From NCBI GenBank assembly GCA_001600095.1, contig BCIX01000001.1, positions 1,612,001-1,676,000 of the forward strand: a stretch of 64,000 nt of DNA, in the 5' to 3' direction. This stretch comes from Bullera alba. Taxonomy: Eukaryota; Basidiomycota; Tremellomycetes; Tremellales; Bulleraceae. The notes beneath the pieces were generated by a model. The model ran no database searches and was not told where the DNA came from. It saw only the letters and a list, made by a program, of their open reading frames with translations. Every line of letters starts with the position of its first letter. The stretch's first letter is position 1. Below, one piece after another: positions 22,202-32,445 of this stretch. A program made the position numbers and the translations under genes.

Positions 22202-22711
22202 CTAGTCCTCGTCACTAGCCTCGGCGCGTCTCCTATTCCTCCTCAAGTTCAAGCCTTGCAGACGATACTGAACAGTCCTTGGGGAGCACCCCAACCTAAG
22301 CGCCATCTCATTTGCAGTTAGTCCCGCATTGAACAGTCGTATGATCCGAGCCGTTTTGAGCTCGAGGCGCGGTCGTCCTGTGTTGAAAGTTGAGGGATTC
22401 CCATTGGAGGAAGATTGCCGCTCCCGAGCGAGCTCCAGGATCCGCCTGTAGGCCCAGGGTCTTGATGCTTCGATCTGTTCGTTGATACATGTGAGGTGTA
22501 GCTGGATTATGGGCCGGTTGTGGCTATCGAGGCAATGTTTGAAGGCTTGGAAGGCTTCCATCATCTGGCGAGTTGTGATGAGGTGAGGACGGAGGCAGGA
22601 TGGGTCGCGAGCATCGATAGGGCAAGTCAAATAATTCTCGGCCGGGCCAAGACGCTGGAAGGCGCTTTCGCGAATCTCAATACACTCCGCCGCATTGAAG
22701 GGACTGTCCAT
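22202..22711 (-). CDS. Orphan helix-turn-helix protein
   Basis: Intronless 169-aa frame in a region where nearly all genes are heavily spliced. The N-terminal 90 residues look helical with no motif I know. The C-terminal third is a clear helix-turn-helix: TARIIRLFNAGLTANEMALR followed by LGCSPRTVQYRLQGLNLRR, the pattern found in resolvase/transposase DNA-binding domains and at the N-terminus of basidiomycete integrase-core genes. A basic tail (RRNRRRAEASDED) follows. No integrase or DDE domain is visible downstream, so it may be a domesticated or truncated transposon DNA-binding protein. That function is inference; the HTH itself is seen in sequence. Confidence 0.5.
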   Translation of the reverse strand: MDSPFNAAECIEIRESAFQRLGPAENYLTCPIDARDPSCLRPHLITTRQMMEAFQAFKHCLDSHNRPIIQLHLTCINEQIEASRPWAYRRILELARERQSSSNGNPSTFNTGRPRLELKTARIIRLFNAGLTANEMALRLGCSPRTVQYRLQGLNLRRNRRRAEASDED

Positions 22712-23122
22712 GGTGATTGTTTTCTGGCACGTCAGGATGATGTGGTGGGATGAATAACTGCTGTGGAGCTCGACGCCCTAAGCAGCCCTAAGCAAGCGAC
22801 TGGCTACGTCTGCAAGCAACCTGAGGCAACCTGTCTCAGCCCAGTCTCAGCCCAGATGGGCCAGCAGCTCAAGCGCCTTTGCTGGAATCGACGCGGGGTC
22901 TCCGCTCAGGCACAGGCACGTGACACGGTGACGTCGGGTCAAATGGTCGGCGGGCAAAGATCTATCATCGCGATGTCCGTGATACGTCTTGCCTTGTCTG
23001 TGTCACCGTACCATTGATACCCCGTCAGTGATCGTCTGCCTGTGGCGTATCCACAAGAGATATCAGGTTTCTGTTCGACAAGCTGTTTGCTCGAACCCGC
23101 TCCGGCTTCGACATGACCAGGG
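22712..23122. other. Divergent promoter of HTH gene and family X polymerase
   Basis: 411 bp without a gene. It holds a CACGTG core near 22918 inside GGCACGTGACACGGTGACG and an imperfect repeat around 22780-22860 (CCTAAGCAGCCCTAAGCA; CTCAGCCCAGTCTCAGCCCAG). Confidence 0.4.
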
Positions 23123-25441
23123 ATGCCTCATCGCCCGTCCTACGAATCGGTCCCTCACTCATCGTCGTCGCAGCTCATCGCTCATCAGATACCTAATCTC
23201 CAGAGGCTGTACCCCTTGTTCGCCCGATTGACATTCTACATCATACCTGGAAAATTGGATGGAGAGCTGGAAAACCTGTATAGGATTATAGATGAGCTAG
23301 GCGGAAAGGTCGTATCGTTGGAGCACGCCAGATTCGTCCTCACGGCTATCAGGGGAAGGCCTCGGTTGTTGAGAGCTCTTGGCAGCTACACAGTGAGTGT
23401 CCTTCCTTGCAACGTTGATGATCGTATTGTCATCGAGCATGCTGAGCTAAGCAACGGGTAGGACAGCAAAATCATTCTCTCGGTCGAATTCGTTCATGAC
23501 ACCTATCAGAGGTGCCTCGAGGCCGTCGAGAGCCCGAGATGTACTCCACCTAGTCTGCCCATGAAGGATCCGTACTTTGTCAAAGTATCGAACTCCGCTT
23601 CCAGCCCAGCATCAACACCGACAAAGCGACCTCGGGACGATGGGGATGATTCTCCCGGGCCTAACAGCCAGAAGAAACGGAAGATCGAGAATGGCGAGGT
23701 GCAGACGTTTGCATTGGAGACTCGGGGTGAAGAACAGTCCCCCGCAGTGATCAACGATGAGCTGCCTGACATGGAACTACTGGATCCCGAGGTCAAGTTT
23801 GAGGATATCCCTCGACTCTGCGTTCATCGCGCTTGCCCCATGATCAGCGTCAACCAGGATATAGTCAGTCCACGATGATATCTAACATCCATCAGGGGCT
23901 TTGAATCAGACAGGTGCTGACCACAGCCCTCTTAGATCAATGCTATCAAGCCGATCTACGATGACAGGGAGTTTGAAGAGCAGCAGCAGAAGAACACGAA
24001 TGTGCTGAGCTACCGGCGCAGTGTCAGCGTGAGTTCACAAGCTACCCCGAATGTCGCAAGTTCAGCAGGAACATGCTGACTTTTACATAGATACTGAAAT
24101 GTGAGCTCAGAAGATATATGCTGCATGACTCTAAGACTGACTGAGCCAAGCCGTTCCTCGGCCGGTCAAGTCGGGCAAAGAGGCTCGCAAGCTGCAAGAT
24201 CTAGGCGAAAGGGTTGCCGAACGAGTGAGCTCAGAACGCCAGCTCTATCTCTCCAAGCCTACTGACTCGGTCCTGGCTAGATTGACGAGTTCCTCGAAAG
24301 TGGGCAGATTCAAGAATCCCAAGAGATCTTGCAATCGGCACGACATCACACCCTGACCGATTTCGCCTCTGTATACACTATTGGACATGCGACCGCAAAG
24401 GAGCTATACGACAGGCATCACTGCAGAAGCTTGGCCGACGTGAGGGAGCACTATCTCAATATCGCGGAGGAAAGCGAGGAAGTGCGACTCAAGGTCAAAG
24501 CGAGACGGCAGAGGGAGGGCGGGATGACGCATGCTGATATTGTGGAGGAGTGGATGAAGGTGAAGGACGAGCTGGATACCAAGTGAGTCACTATCATGGA
24601 GTCGTGTTTGGGGGTCTGGGAGTGGCTGACACAGTCGAGCAGAATCCCCCGTAGTGAAGTGCAGGAAATTGCGGACCTGGTCATGGAGCATCTTTCGGCA
24701 TTTCTATCTGGGTGCAGGTATACGATATGTGGAGGGTAAGCAGATCGAGGCAGAAGCAAGGACAACCGGAGTGACTAACTTTTCTTTCAGGTACCGCCGT
24801 GGCAAGACCCAATGTGGTGATGTGGATATTGTATTTTGTCCACCAGAGGAAGGCCAGGATATTGGCCTTCTCAAGGACTTGTATCTTCGATTGTCAGACT
24901 TGAACATCATCACCCACGTCTTGCGTGAGTGCAAAGACGTTGATCTTAACCTACGCTCCGGCTGATTGGGTCCCTAGATGTCACGCAGAGGTCGGCTAAT
25001 GCGCCGATACATTCATCTGCCAATAACTTTGATAATCTCGACAAAGCGTTCGTCATCTTCAAATTGCCAGGTCCGGGCAGGCTGCACCGCCGTGTCGACC
25101 TGATTAGCGCTCCGAAAGAGCGGTACGCCGCTGCGGTACTCAGTTGGTCCGGATCCATGATGTTCGAGCGGGATCTCAGGTCAGTCGCTCACTTACGCTG
25201 GACCCACAAGCAGACGCTGATATCATACTCAGACGACATGCCGAGACCATGTGAGATGAACTGACAAGCTGCCTCCCCAGGAAAGAATCGCTGATGGCTT
25301 GTTCTTAGGGGCCTGAAGTTCCGCGCGGGACTGGTAGAGGCGAAAACAGGGCGGGAGATTCACTTGGAGACGGAGAGAGAGATCTTCCATTACCTAGGAC
25401 TGAGATACGTACCACCCGAGTTGCGCAATGCAGACGCATGA
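23123..25441 (+). CDS. POL4: Family X DNA polymerase with BRCT domain (Pol4/lambda-like)
   Basis: Gap-filling polymerase expected in non-homologous end joining and base-excision repair. Eleven exons, 23123-23392, 23462-23863, 23936-24028, 24091-24100, 24151-24224, 24281-24582, 24643-24735, 24791-24924, 24978-25179, 25233-25250, 25309-25441; 576 aa. A BRCT-like domain (about 30-125) has FYIIPGKLD and VEFVHDTYQRC; a Lys/Arg-rich linker (SQKKRKIE) is a likely nuclear signal. The 8-kDa and fingers helices follow (NVLSYRRSVS, YTIGHATAKEL with a GHAT in the helix-hairpin-helix position). The catalytic palm has CGGYRRGK split by the intron at 24736-24790, GDVDIVF with two metal Asp, and RRVDLI with the third. 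Ten-nt and 18-nt exons are needed to keep the frame; both have good flanking splice sites. Confidence 0.92.
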
Positions 25442-26100
25442 GGAGAGTGCAAGTAGCGTCACGAGTTGCCTCCTAAAATCTAGAGTCAGGCGGCTAGTCC
25501 TGGATCTCCAGCATCGCTCCTGCTTGCATCGGTCGCAGCGATGATGGGGGCGCTGAAACGTTAACGCTCATCGATTGACCGATGGTAAGCTTGTCACTTG
25601 ACCATTCTTAAGGGCTATCGCATGCGATCGTCATAAGATGCATTCAAGTGGTATCATCTATCATCTAATCTACGAAGTAGGACATTGAGATATTATATTG
25701 CGAGATACCAAGTCTGCGGAGGTCGGCGTCGCACCTGGCTGGCCATGAGAAGATGGTCCAGCCGAGAGTCGTGCGATATCTCCGGTGAAGTCAAGTGCCT
25801 TTGAATCACCCATAACCACTGGTACGGTATTGTGGCTGACGATCAACGTTCTGCCGAGAGTCCGATGCATGGACATGGCTTGCTTTTCTTTCTTGCCCTT
25901 CCCTTGCCCCAATTTCTTGCCTTCTGCTGCTTCTTGGTGCCGCCAAAGGCTTCCAATGTTGTTTGGACGAGCGAGATCCGTTTGTCTGCAGACATACCGA
26001 CGTAATAGTCAAGTTCTCGTCTGGCAAATGTGGTAGGGCTGTTGTCGAGAGATAAGAGCGACTGGGGGATGAGACCTGAGGCCATGATGCGATTCGTCTG
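25442..26100. other. Gene-poor stretch beside the transposon relics
   Basis: No intact gene. Short minus-strand frames (for example 25843-26085, with KKQQKARNWGKGRARKK) are basic but have no clean splice connection to neighbours; they could be decayed coding sequence. Confidence 0.3.
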
Positions 26101-26107
26101 TGTTGCT

Positions 26108-26440
26108 AATTAGGTGATAAGGCGTACCATTCCGGTAGGTTACAAAACTTTTCAGGTCGAAGCCGATCTTCCCCAACTTCTCCGCCACGATATCCATCCC
26201 GTCTCTCTCCGTCGTGGACTACCCAAGCCCCAGCTAACCCTGCCAACACCCTTCTTTCGAACAATAATGTCGCAAAAGTGAGTTCGTTGTCGTCATTGTT
26301 GGTGATGACCGCACCCACTTCCTCGGCTCTTGGCCGATTGTATCGTCTCGAATCCGTCGCATGGGGCTCATTTGCAAACAATGACCAAGCATTGTTCGAT
26401 TCTCCAATGGCGACCGTCCCCAGAACCTCTGAGGGGAGGC
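26108..26440 (-). pseudogene. Decayed transposon-like coding fragment, possibly Helitron
   Basis: The minus-strand frame reads NEPHATDSRRYNRPRAEEVG followed by AVITNNDDNELTFATLLFER and GAWVVHDGE, with no start ATG and an early stop. The RRYNRPRAEEVGAVI block resembles the RYNxPTxxEVA segment before the helicase of fungal Helitron proteins. The frame then shifts (a second frame has DIVAEKLGKIGFDLKSF). I see no Helitron ends. The family call is weak. Confidence 0.3.
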
Positions 26441-26521
26441 TTACGCTCGAGGATGACGAGCGCCTTGGACATACGTGGAGGAGACGCTCGAAGTGAATGA
26501 AGGGATCCCGGTGTCGAAACC

Positions 26522-26947
26522 CTAGCGAGAGTGGTCGGGAAGCAATTGTCGTCGGCCGTCTTCCCCGTATACCAAAGGTGAGATTATATCTCGCTGCACG
26601 TCGGGGATGGGATCCACGAACGAGAAGCGAGCCTCGATGGAAGGAAGCTCACCGAAAGAGCTACGGAACGGCGTGCGAGCGGCGCTTTGCTGGGTGCTGT
26701 CCTCCGAGACGTTGATGTCGTCGTCGACCTGGGTCTGCAGTGTGTCCAACCGTCCCATCATCTCCGACACGAGTGTGTTGAAGGCCTCCTGCTGATTGTC
26801 GGAATTTTGCATGAGCGATGCCATTTGGGCCGCAAGTCCCGAAGTGTCGCCGGTATCGTCGATTTGAACCGCATTCGGGCCGGTCGTCTGCCCGGCCTGA
26901 TCTTGAACGTTGGTGGTAGCACCTCGGGTAGATCTGGCTCCTGCCAT
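26522..26947 (-). pseudogene. Gag-like fragment of an LTR retrotransposon
   Basis: A 141-aa frame starts with ATG (MAGARSTRGATT), has a Gln/Asp/Ser-rich N-terminus and a heptad-like segment (QNSDNQQEAFNTLVSEMMGR), and ends abruptly with no capsid homology block or zinc knuckle. Composition and position next to an integrase fragment suggest the gag N-terminus of a Ty3/gypsy element. It lies downstream of the integrase fragment on the same strand, so the two cannot belong to one intact element in the normal order. Confidence 0.4.
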
Positions 26948-27280
26948 GACGTGCGTGTGTGCGAATGCTGGCGTCGTTGAGCAAAATGAAAGGACGAGCT
27001 GCTGCTTGGGCCTAAAAACCTCCGAGTGGTGAGAGGTCTCAAGATTGCTGCCTCCACTATCGAGGCCGATGAGACGTGATTGTCGGTACTGTTATTACTA
27101 GCGGTCGCGAAGTCCGTGGGCCCAGACGCTTATCATGATGGGTATAAGCGGGGACGAAGACGTTTCCATGTCCGCATATCACCATTCTAGTTTCCTTACC
27201 TTGCACCAGGGGCGTTCCTGAGTTGGTTCGTAGAGGATGTATGAGTGAAACTAGATGCCGTGTTGGGATTTGAACTCGTC

Positions 27281-27744
27281 GAGAGGTTCTTGGCAGTTTT
27301 CGAGGTCGGGTTTTTGCAGCCACTTGGTCTCGTTGTAGTCGAGGAGTGAGGGGCAGAGTTGTAAGCGAACTATGCTAAGGGGAGGAGGCTACACCAGTCG
27401 GTTTTTGGGTAGTTGGTGTAGATCCGGAGGTACTGTTCGAGGACTTGGTTGACGCGTTCGGTTTGACCGTCGGTCTCGGGGTGGAATGCAGTGCTGAAGT
27501 TGGAGTCAATGTCGAGGAGTTTGGTGCAAGATTTCCAGAATGAAGAGGTGAATTCTGACCCGCGGTTAGAGATGATGTTGTCGGGGGGACCATGTTTGGA
27601 GAAGACGCGGGTGATGTAGAGGCGAGCGAGTTCACCCGCTGTAAAGGAGGTTGTCATGGCGATGAAGATGGCCATCATGGTGAGTCGATCGACCACAACC
27701 AGAATGGAGTTCATGTTGTCGGAAGTGGGTAGAATTCGCTAAGC
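27281..27744 (-). pseudogene. Ty3/gypsy retrotransposon integrase core, broken
   Basis: The minus-strand frame carries the classic gypsy integrase core: SILVVVDRLTMMAIFI, TRVFSKHGPPDNIISNRGSE (second catalytic Asp replaced by Asn in SNRGSEF), FHPETDGQTERVNQVLEQYL (catalytic Glu region) and DWCSLLPLA. The usual next codon for Glu is a TAG stop (27370-27372), after which FAYNSAPHSST continues in frame. No reverse transcriptase or RNase H is present upstream. Both the active-site change and the stop mark it as dead. Confidence 0.8.
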
Positions 27745-27779
27745 AGCTGGGCCTAACAGGTGATTATGGACCATCCAGA

Positions 27780-28090
27780 CTCGTTGAATGTTGGCGGGAT
27801 TGTCGTCGCAGTAGGTTGGTTTTGGAGGTAGTGCCTTTCGAGCGAGTTGAGGAAGCGCCTCAGATCTAGGACACCGTCGAACAAAACGAGTCGAACAGAA
27901 CGTTGCGTAGGGTTACGGATGATAACTTTGGTTACGTGGTGTCGCTGGCCGTTTATCTGTTGACCAGAGTAGCGTTGTTGGCCAACATCATTGAGCTTTG
28001 GGTGGAGACCATCTGATCCTCGAGGAGGGTAACAGTGTCGGGGTTCGGAGGCGGTGGTACTGGTGGTGTCTGTCGCGACCCGTGACGGTC
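27780..28090 (-). pseudogene. Second gag-like fragment, fused upstream of integrase
   Basis: The minus strand reads TLLEDQMVSTQSSMMLANN and, after frame changes, VLFDGVLDLRRFLNSLERHY, which has the look of gag (FDGxxxxLxxFLxxLE). Several stops interrupt it. It abuts the integrase fragment directly, implying deletion of protease, RT and RNase H. Confidence 0.4.
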
Positions 28091-29144
28091 CTAGAGGCAG
28101 CGGGGTTTATACCCGGGGGGTAAAGGTGGAGTTTCCGCTCATATATGTGGTGTACTGCTGGGGATGTCCTTGTTGCCGGTCAGATTGTTCGCGTTGGAAA
28201 CGCTGTGATCGTTGTGATGACATGAATTGAACGAGTTGTTGTAGGTCTTTGTATGGGGAACCGGAAGACGATTGATACCGCCAATAAGTGACGGAGGCAA
28301 GTTGTCCGTCTTGGAATCACAGTGATCTCGGCAAGGACGAAATGATGAGTTCTCCAGCTGTGTTGGAGGATCACGGGAGGGCTCCTCCCTTAGACGAGAG
28401 GCGTGTATGATTGCATAGTCAACGACAGCTTATCAAGAGACCGATGACCTCGTCTTCGGATTCCGGACCCATTACCAATTGCGGATCCTCATCCCTACTC
28501 TCGGGTCGCAGCTGGGAGAGATAAATGCAGTTGGAAAGGCTGCTCGACGAATTCTTCGCTCGGCGGCGAATGCGTAGAGGCCGCTTCCCACCTAGCCCAT
28601 CGGAGAGGTAGCGTGGTCATCAGAGTGTTCGAAACACCAGGCGCAGCGGCCGGGCTGAAGTCGATGTATTCAGAACCATTGCCATCCTGGATGGAGTGAC
28701 AATGTGAACGGCTTTGACCAGAGATATGCGGCAAATCTGATTGAAGGCGTTGATGATACGGCCACCAGGTTTTTGTTGATCTCGGGACTCGAACGCAGCC
28801 AGCTGACCGACACAGGAGCCGTGCCGGCCCGTCGTCACCTACCGAGAAGGCATGGCGAGACAACTGACGAGGTGACTGTAACTATCGTAATCGAGATCCG
28901 ACTCCGCCGAGATAAGCTATCTGGCGGAATCAAATCTCGAACAATAGACGACGAGGACATTGAGCCATCTCCGTCCAAAAGTCACCGTCCGAGTCGAAGC
29001 CAGCGAGGGCCGAGAGCCTCAAGCTAGAGGTGTGAGCAAGGGGTGAGTCGAGTCTCAAATATCAAGAGTGACCTCGTTGATCCACACTTGCTGTATCGTT
29101 CAACACCATCCAGCTGTATCTGACTGCCGAAATTGAATTGTACA
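28091..29144. other. Unassigned stretch and MET2 promoter
   Basis: No intact gene. Short frames on both strands do not extend or show motifs. The first part probably belongs to the transposon relic; the last 150 bp is the promoter of the homoserine acetyltransferase gene. Confidence 0.35.
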
Positions 29145-30892
29145 ATGCCATCTCAAGCCTCGACTCCGGCGACTCAGCCGGCTGCCGCCAACGAACCCTC
29201 GTCCAGCACTGTACCCGGTATCTCGAACCCTTATGCCGCCTTGATTAAGCAACAGATCGCGGTGATCCCCCAGTTTACGCTAGAGTCCGGCGTCCAGCTT
29301 TCGGAAGTACCCGTCGGATACATGACATGGGGAAAGCTGAACGAAGCGAGGGACAATTGCTTGATCATCTGTCATGCTCTGACCGGCAGTGCCGACGTCG
29401 AAGACTGGTGAGTCGGACTGAATGCGAGGTGGACGGTCCTGATTGAGATCACAGGTGGGGACCTCTCCTCGGACCTAACAAGGCATTTGACCCAACGAGA
29501 TTCTTCATCTTCTGCGCGAATGTCATTGGATCGCCATACGGCACAGTCTCAAGTGTGACGATCAACCCGGAGACTGGTAAGCCATATGGGCCTGAGATGC
29601 CCGGGAGCAGTGTCAAAGATGATGTCCGGTGGGTACCAAGGAATTCAACTACAAGTCCCGCTGATGTTGGATTAGACTGCACTACCAGATCGTCAAGCAG
29701 CTCGGAGTCAAGTCTGTCGCAGCGGTAGTCGGTGGATCCATGGGCGGAATGACGGTCCTAGAATGGCCTCTCAACTCTCCACCCGGATTCGTCAAAGCCA
29801 TCATCCCACTAGCAACATCTGCGAGGCATTCAGCCTGGTGTATCTCCTGGGGAGAGGCGCAGCGACAGTCCATCTACTCGGATCCAGAGTACAAAGACGG
29901 ATACTACTTCGACCTAGAGGACGGCAAAGTTGATTTCCTGCAGCAGCCATCGAGAGGATTGGCGGCGGCGAGAATGGCCGCGCTGTTGACTTATAGAAGT
30001 AGGGACAGCTTCGAAAGTCGGTTCGGGCGGAAAGCGGGCTTGGGCAAGTCGAGCAAAGTTCCCAAGGGCGGAGTCAGGATCATGGGAGGAGTGGAGACCA
30101 CCAATCCCTCAGATCCGTCGGAGACCGATTTGAAGAACGCCACGCCAAGAGAGGTTGCTTGGAGGGAACACAATGATGGGCATAGAAGTTTGTCCAGGAG
30201 GAGCAGCGGTGCTAGTCAAGATGGATCCACGAGATCACCAGCGGAGAAGGCACAAGCGGAAGCGGAGAATGAGATTCTGCCGGGACAAGGTGGAAAGCAG
30301 CCAAAAGTGTTCAACGCACAGAGCTATCTAAGATATCAGGGCGACAAGGTCAGTTCTCCACGCCCACTCTGAGGCTTTACATTACTGACTCTGCCATCAG
30401 TTCACCGGACGATTCGACGCCAATTGTTACATCCACATCACCCGAAAACTCGACACGCACGATCTATCTCACCCTTCCATCTTCAAGGACCTAGCTACGA
30501 TCTCATCCTCTCTGCCACCCATAGACCCGGCGGCGGACGATGAAAAACTGGCGGAATCCCTTTCACACGCATTGTCCCTCTTGCCCCCAGCATTGGTTAT
30601 TGGTATCGAGTCCGATGGGCTATTCACCACTTCCGAGCAGAAGGAGATTGCCGCGCACATCCCCGACGCAGAGCTGGTCCTGATCCCATCGCCAGATGGG
30701 CACGATGGGTTCTTGCTCGAATTTGAGGCCATCAACGGCTGGGTCGACGGTTGGCTCAGGCGGAAGATGCCACAATTCTTCAAGGAGAGTGCGAGGTTGT
30801 TCACGATAGAAGAGTACGATTCGGCGGATGGCTTTGGTGTCAAGAAGGAGAGTGTGTTTGGAGAAGCCGAGGCGGACGTGACGAGATGGTAG
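29145..30892 (+). CDS. MET2: Homoserine O-acetyltransferase
   Basis: Acetyl-CoA-dependent acetylation of L-homoserine, first committed step to methionine in fungi; alpha/beta hydrolase fold. Four exons, 29145-29407, 29455-29628, 29676-30348, 30401-30892; 533 aa. Motifs: [29 protein letters not shown] across the first intron, [11 protein letters not shown], the nucleophile elbow [56 protein letters not shown], Asp in [10 protein letters not shown] and the catalytic His in [13 protein letters not shown] long Ser-rich insertion (about 260-340, [14 protein letters not shown]) precedes the C-terminal half, as is common in fungal Met2. It sits just downstream of transposon relics. Confidence 0.95.
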
Positions 30893-31056
30893 AAATCTCT
30901 GGTCTATGTATCTGCATGGTCGCCGGGATCGATCTACTGTCGGATGGAAGACCTGTGGTACGCCATGTGAATGAAGTAATGTACAAATAGCCGACTAAAG
31001 GACGCACTATACGAGAAAGTCTATACATTAACGAAGGGAGTCTCTGAGCTTGTCCA

Positions 31057-32066
31057 TTACTGTTTCTCAAGCTTGATCTGTGGCTTGACCTCCTCGTTCA
31101 GCGACTCCTTCACCTTGTCGCCAGCACTTCTTGGAGTAGCGGCTCCATCTGGCGCGATGGTGCCGTTGGACCTCCATCGCGAAGAGGATGGGAGATTGAC
31201 CGAGCTCAAGTCAAAGGGGAGGCTTGGAACTCGATCGGTCGTCTCCTCGATCCAGGCTTTGACTCCCTTGGAGAGATTGTCGTATGTCGCAGCGGTGCTG
31301 CCGTCTTCAGAGGCGGTGTGGGCCGTGACGTTGAGGTAGAGACGGTGAAGGAGGAACAGCGAGACAAGGAAAGAGAGCAGAGTGAGGGAAATGAGCGAGG
31401 TGAAGAAGAGTACGGGAAGGAGGATGGAAGCTGTGAACGATTTGCGTTAGACACCTTCCAGATAGTATGAGATTTCGGACTCACCTGAAAACACAATGAC
31501 AGTGAGGAGGGAGACGCAAATGCCCACAGCGGCGACGCCAAGGATGAACAGGGTGGCAGAAACCACGAAGCCGCTGTAAAGCAATATCAGGCTGAATACT
31601 AGGAGAAGGGGCTTGGACTCACATGCAGCAGCACACTGGAACGATACTGAAAAGCGTGAAAAGGGCGACGTAGGTCTGTCATGCTGTCAGTATGGACATC
31701 ATTATAGAACAATCACCACTTACGAAGAGGACTGGTCGGCGCTCGGCAAAGGATCGAGTCTTGTCGGCATATGGCATTGCCGCAGCTTGCAATCTATCCC
31801 ACTTGTCAGCACAGCATCCACAGGCATACTTCCGGACACTTTGCCCACCGGTCGCTCTGCTCTCGAACTCGCTTGACTGTATCGTCCATCATGCCCTGCA
31901 AATCGACGTCGGCTTTGAGCTCGATGGAGCGCTTGCTGCCGGACTGCTTGGTGGTAACTTGACCAGAGACGTGGTTGTTCTCCATCTTGACTGAGTCGTC
32001 GGGTGTTGACACTTTGACGAGATCTTCGTCAGAGTCTTGCCTATCGGTGCGAGTGGCGATGGGCAT
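31057..32066 (-). CDS. Promethin/LDAF1-like ER and lipid-droplet protein
   Basis: Six exons are not needed; five suffice: 32066-31840, 31793-31724, 31675-31623, 31573-31485, 31430-31057; 270 aa, phase closed. The polar N-terminus (MPIATRTDRQDSDEDLVKV) leads to an amphipathic helix (RWAKLQAAAMPYADKTRSF), then closely packed hydrophobic hairpins: RPVLFTYVALFTLFSIVPVC, IGFVVSATLFILGVAAVGIC, LLTVIVFSASILLPVLFF, ISLTLLSFLVSLFLLHRLY. A soluble tail follows. That layout matches promethin (LDAF1/TMEM159; yeast LDO), partner of seipin in lipid-droplet formation. Assignment is by topology and remembered pattern. The first donor (GTGTCC at 31839) is non-ideal; the better-looking GTATGC ten bases on breaks the frame. 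Confidence 0.6.
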
Positions 32067-32445
32067 CAGATTGAGGTTGATGAATGGATGTCGGAGCTCA
32101 GAAGCAAGAGGGAAGAGGGGTGTGGTCGAGATAGACGGTGTGAATTTCTGGGAGGGTTAGTTGCGGACAGGATTCAATCGAGAGACCTGAAACGCGTTGC
32201 GCGTGCCTGTATGACGACCTTGTCCACGTGGGAGCGAGGTCAGTGCCCTGATCGGCACTATATGTTGAGTAACTACTCGACCGTACTCGCTCAACCTGCT
32301 CCGACTCCGGTTGCTTGCTATCATGTACATTGCTGTGGCATAATAATCATATACAGGTTCGTAACCAGAGCTCAAAATCTCGACCTCCTTCGTATCTTCT
32401 ATTGTAGCCGCCTTAATCTCTTCGTACCGTTCTTCAAGATCCTAT
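32067..32445. other. Intergenic, between promethin-like start and homeodomain gene stop
   Basis: 379 bp without a gene; promoter of the promethin-like gene (minus). It contains the palindrome GTCCACGTGGGA near 32222-32233. Confidence 0.4.

Noticed and set aside
25843..26085. Minus-strand 80-aa frame with an AFGGTKKQQKA segment, briefly reminiscent of RNA polymerase I subunit A49
   Set aside because: Only a few residues match and no connected exons restore the rest of that protein.
28760..28850. tRNA-like B-box (GTTCGAGTCCC on minus strand)
   Set aside because: The bases before and after cannot form the 5-bp T-stem, and no convincing A-box or acceptor stem pairs at the right distance.
28495..29027. 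Overlapping frames on both strands upstream of MET2
   Set aside because: No family motif, no splice continuity; probably decayed transposon or promoter sequence.
25442..29144. Complete LTR pair around the retrotransposon relics
   Set aside because: I could not see matching long terminal repeats by eye; a dot plot would be needed.
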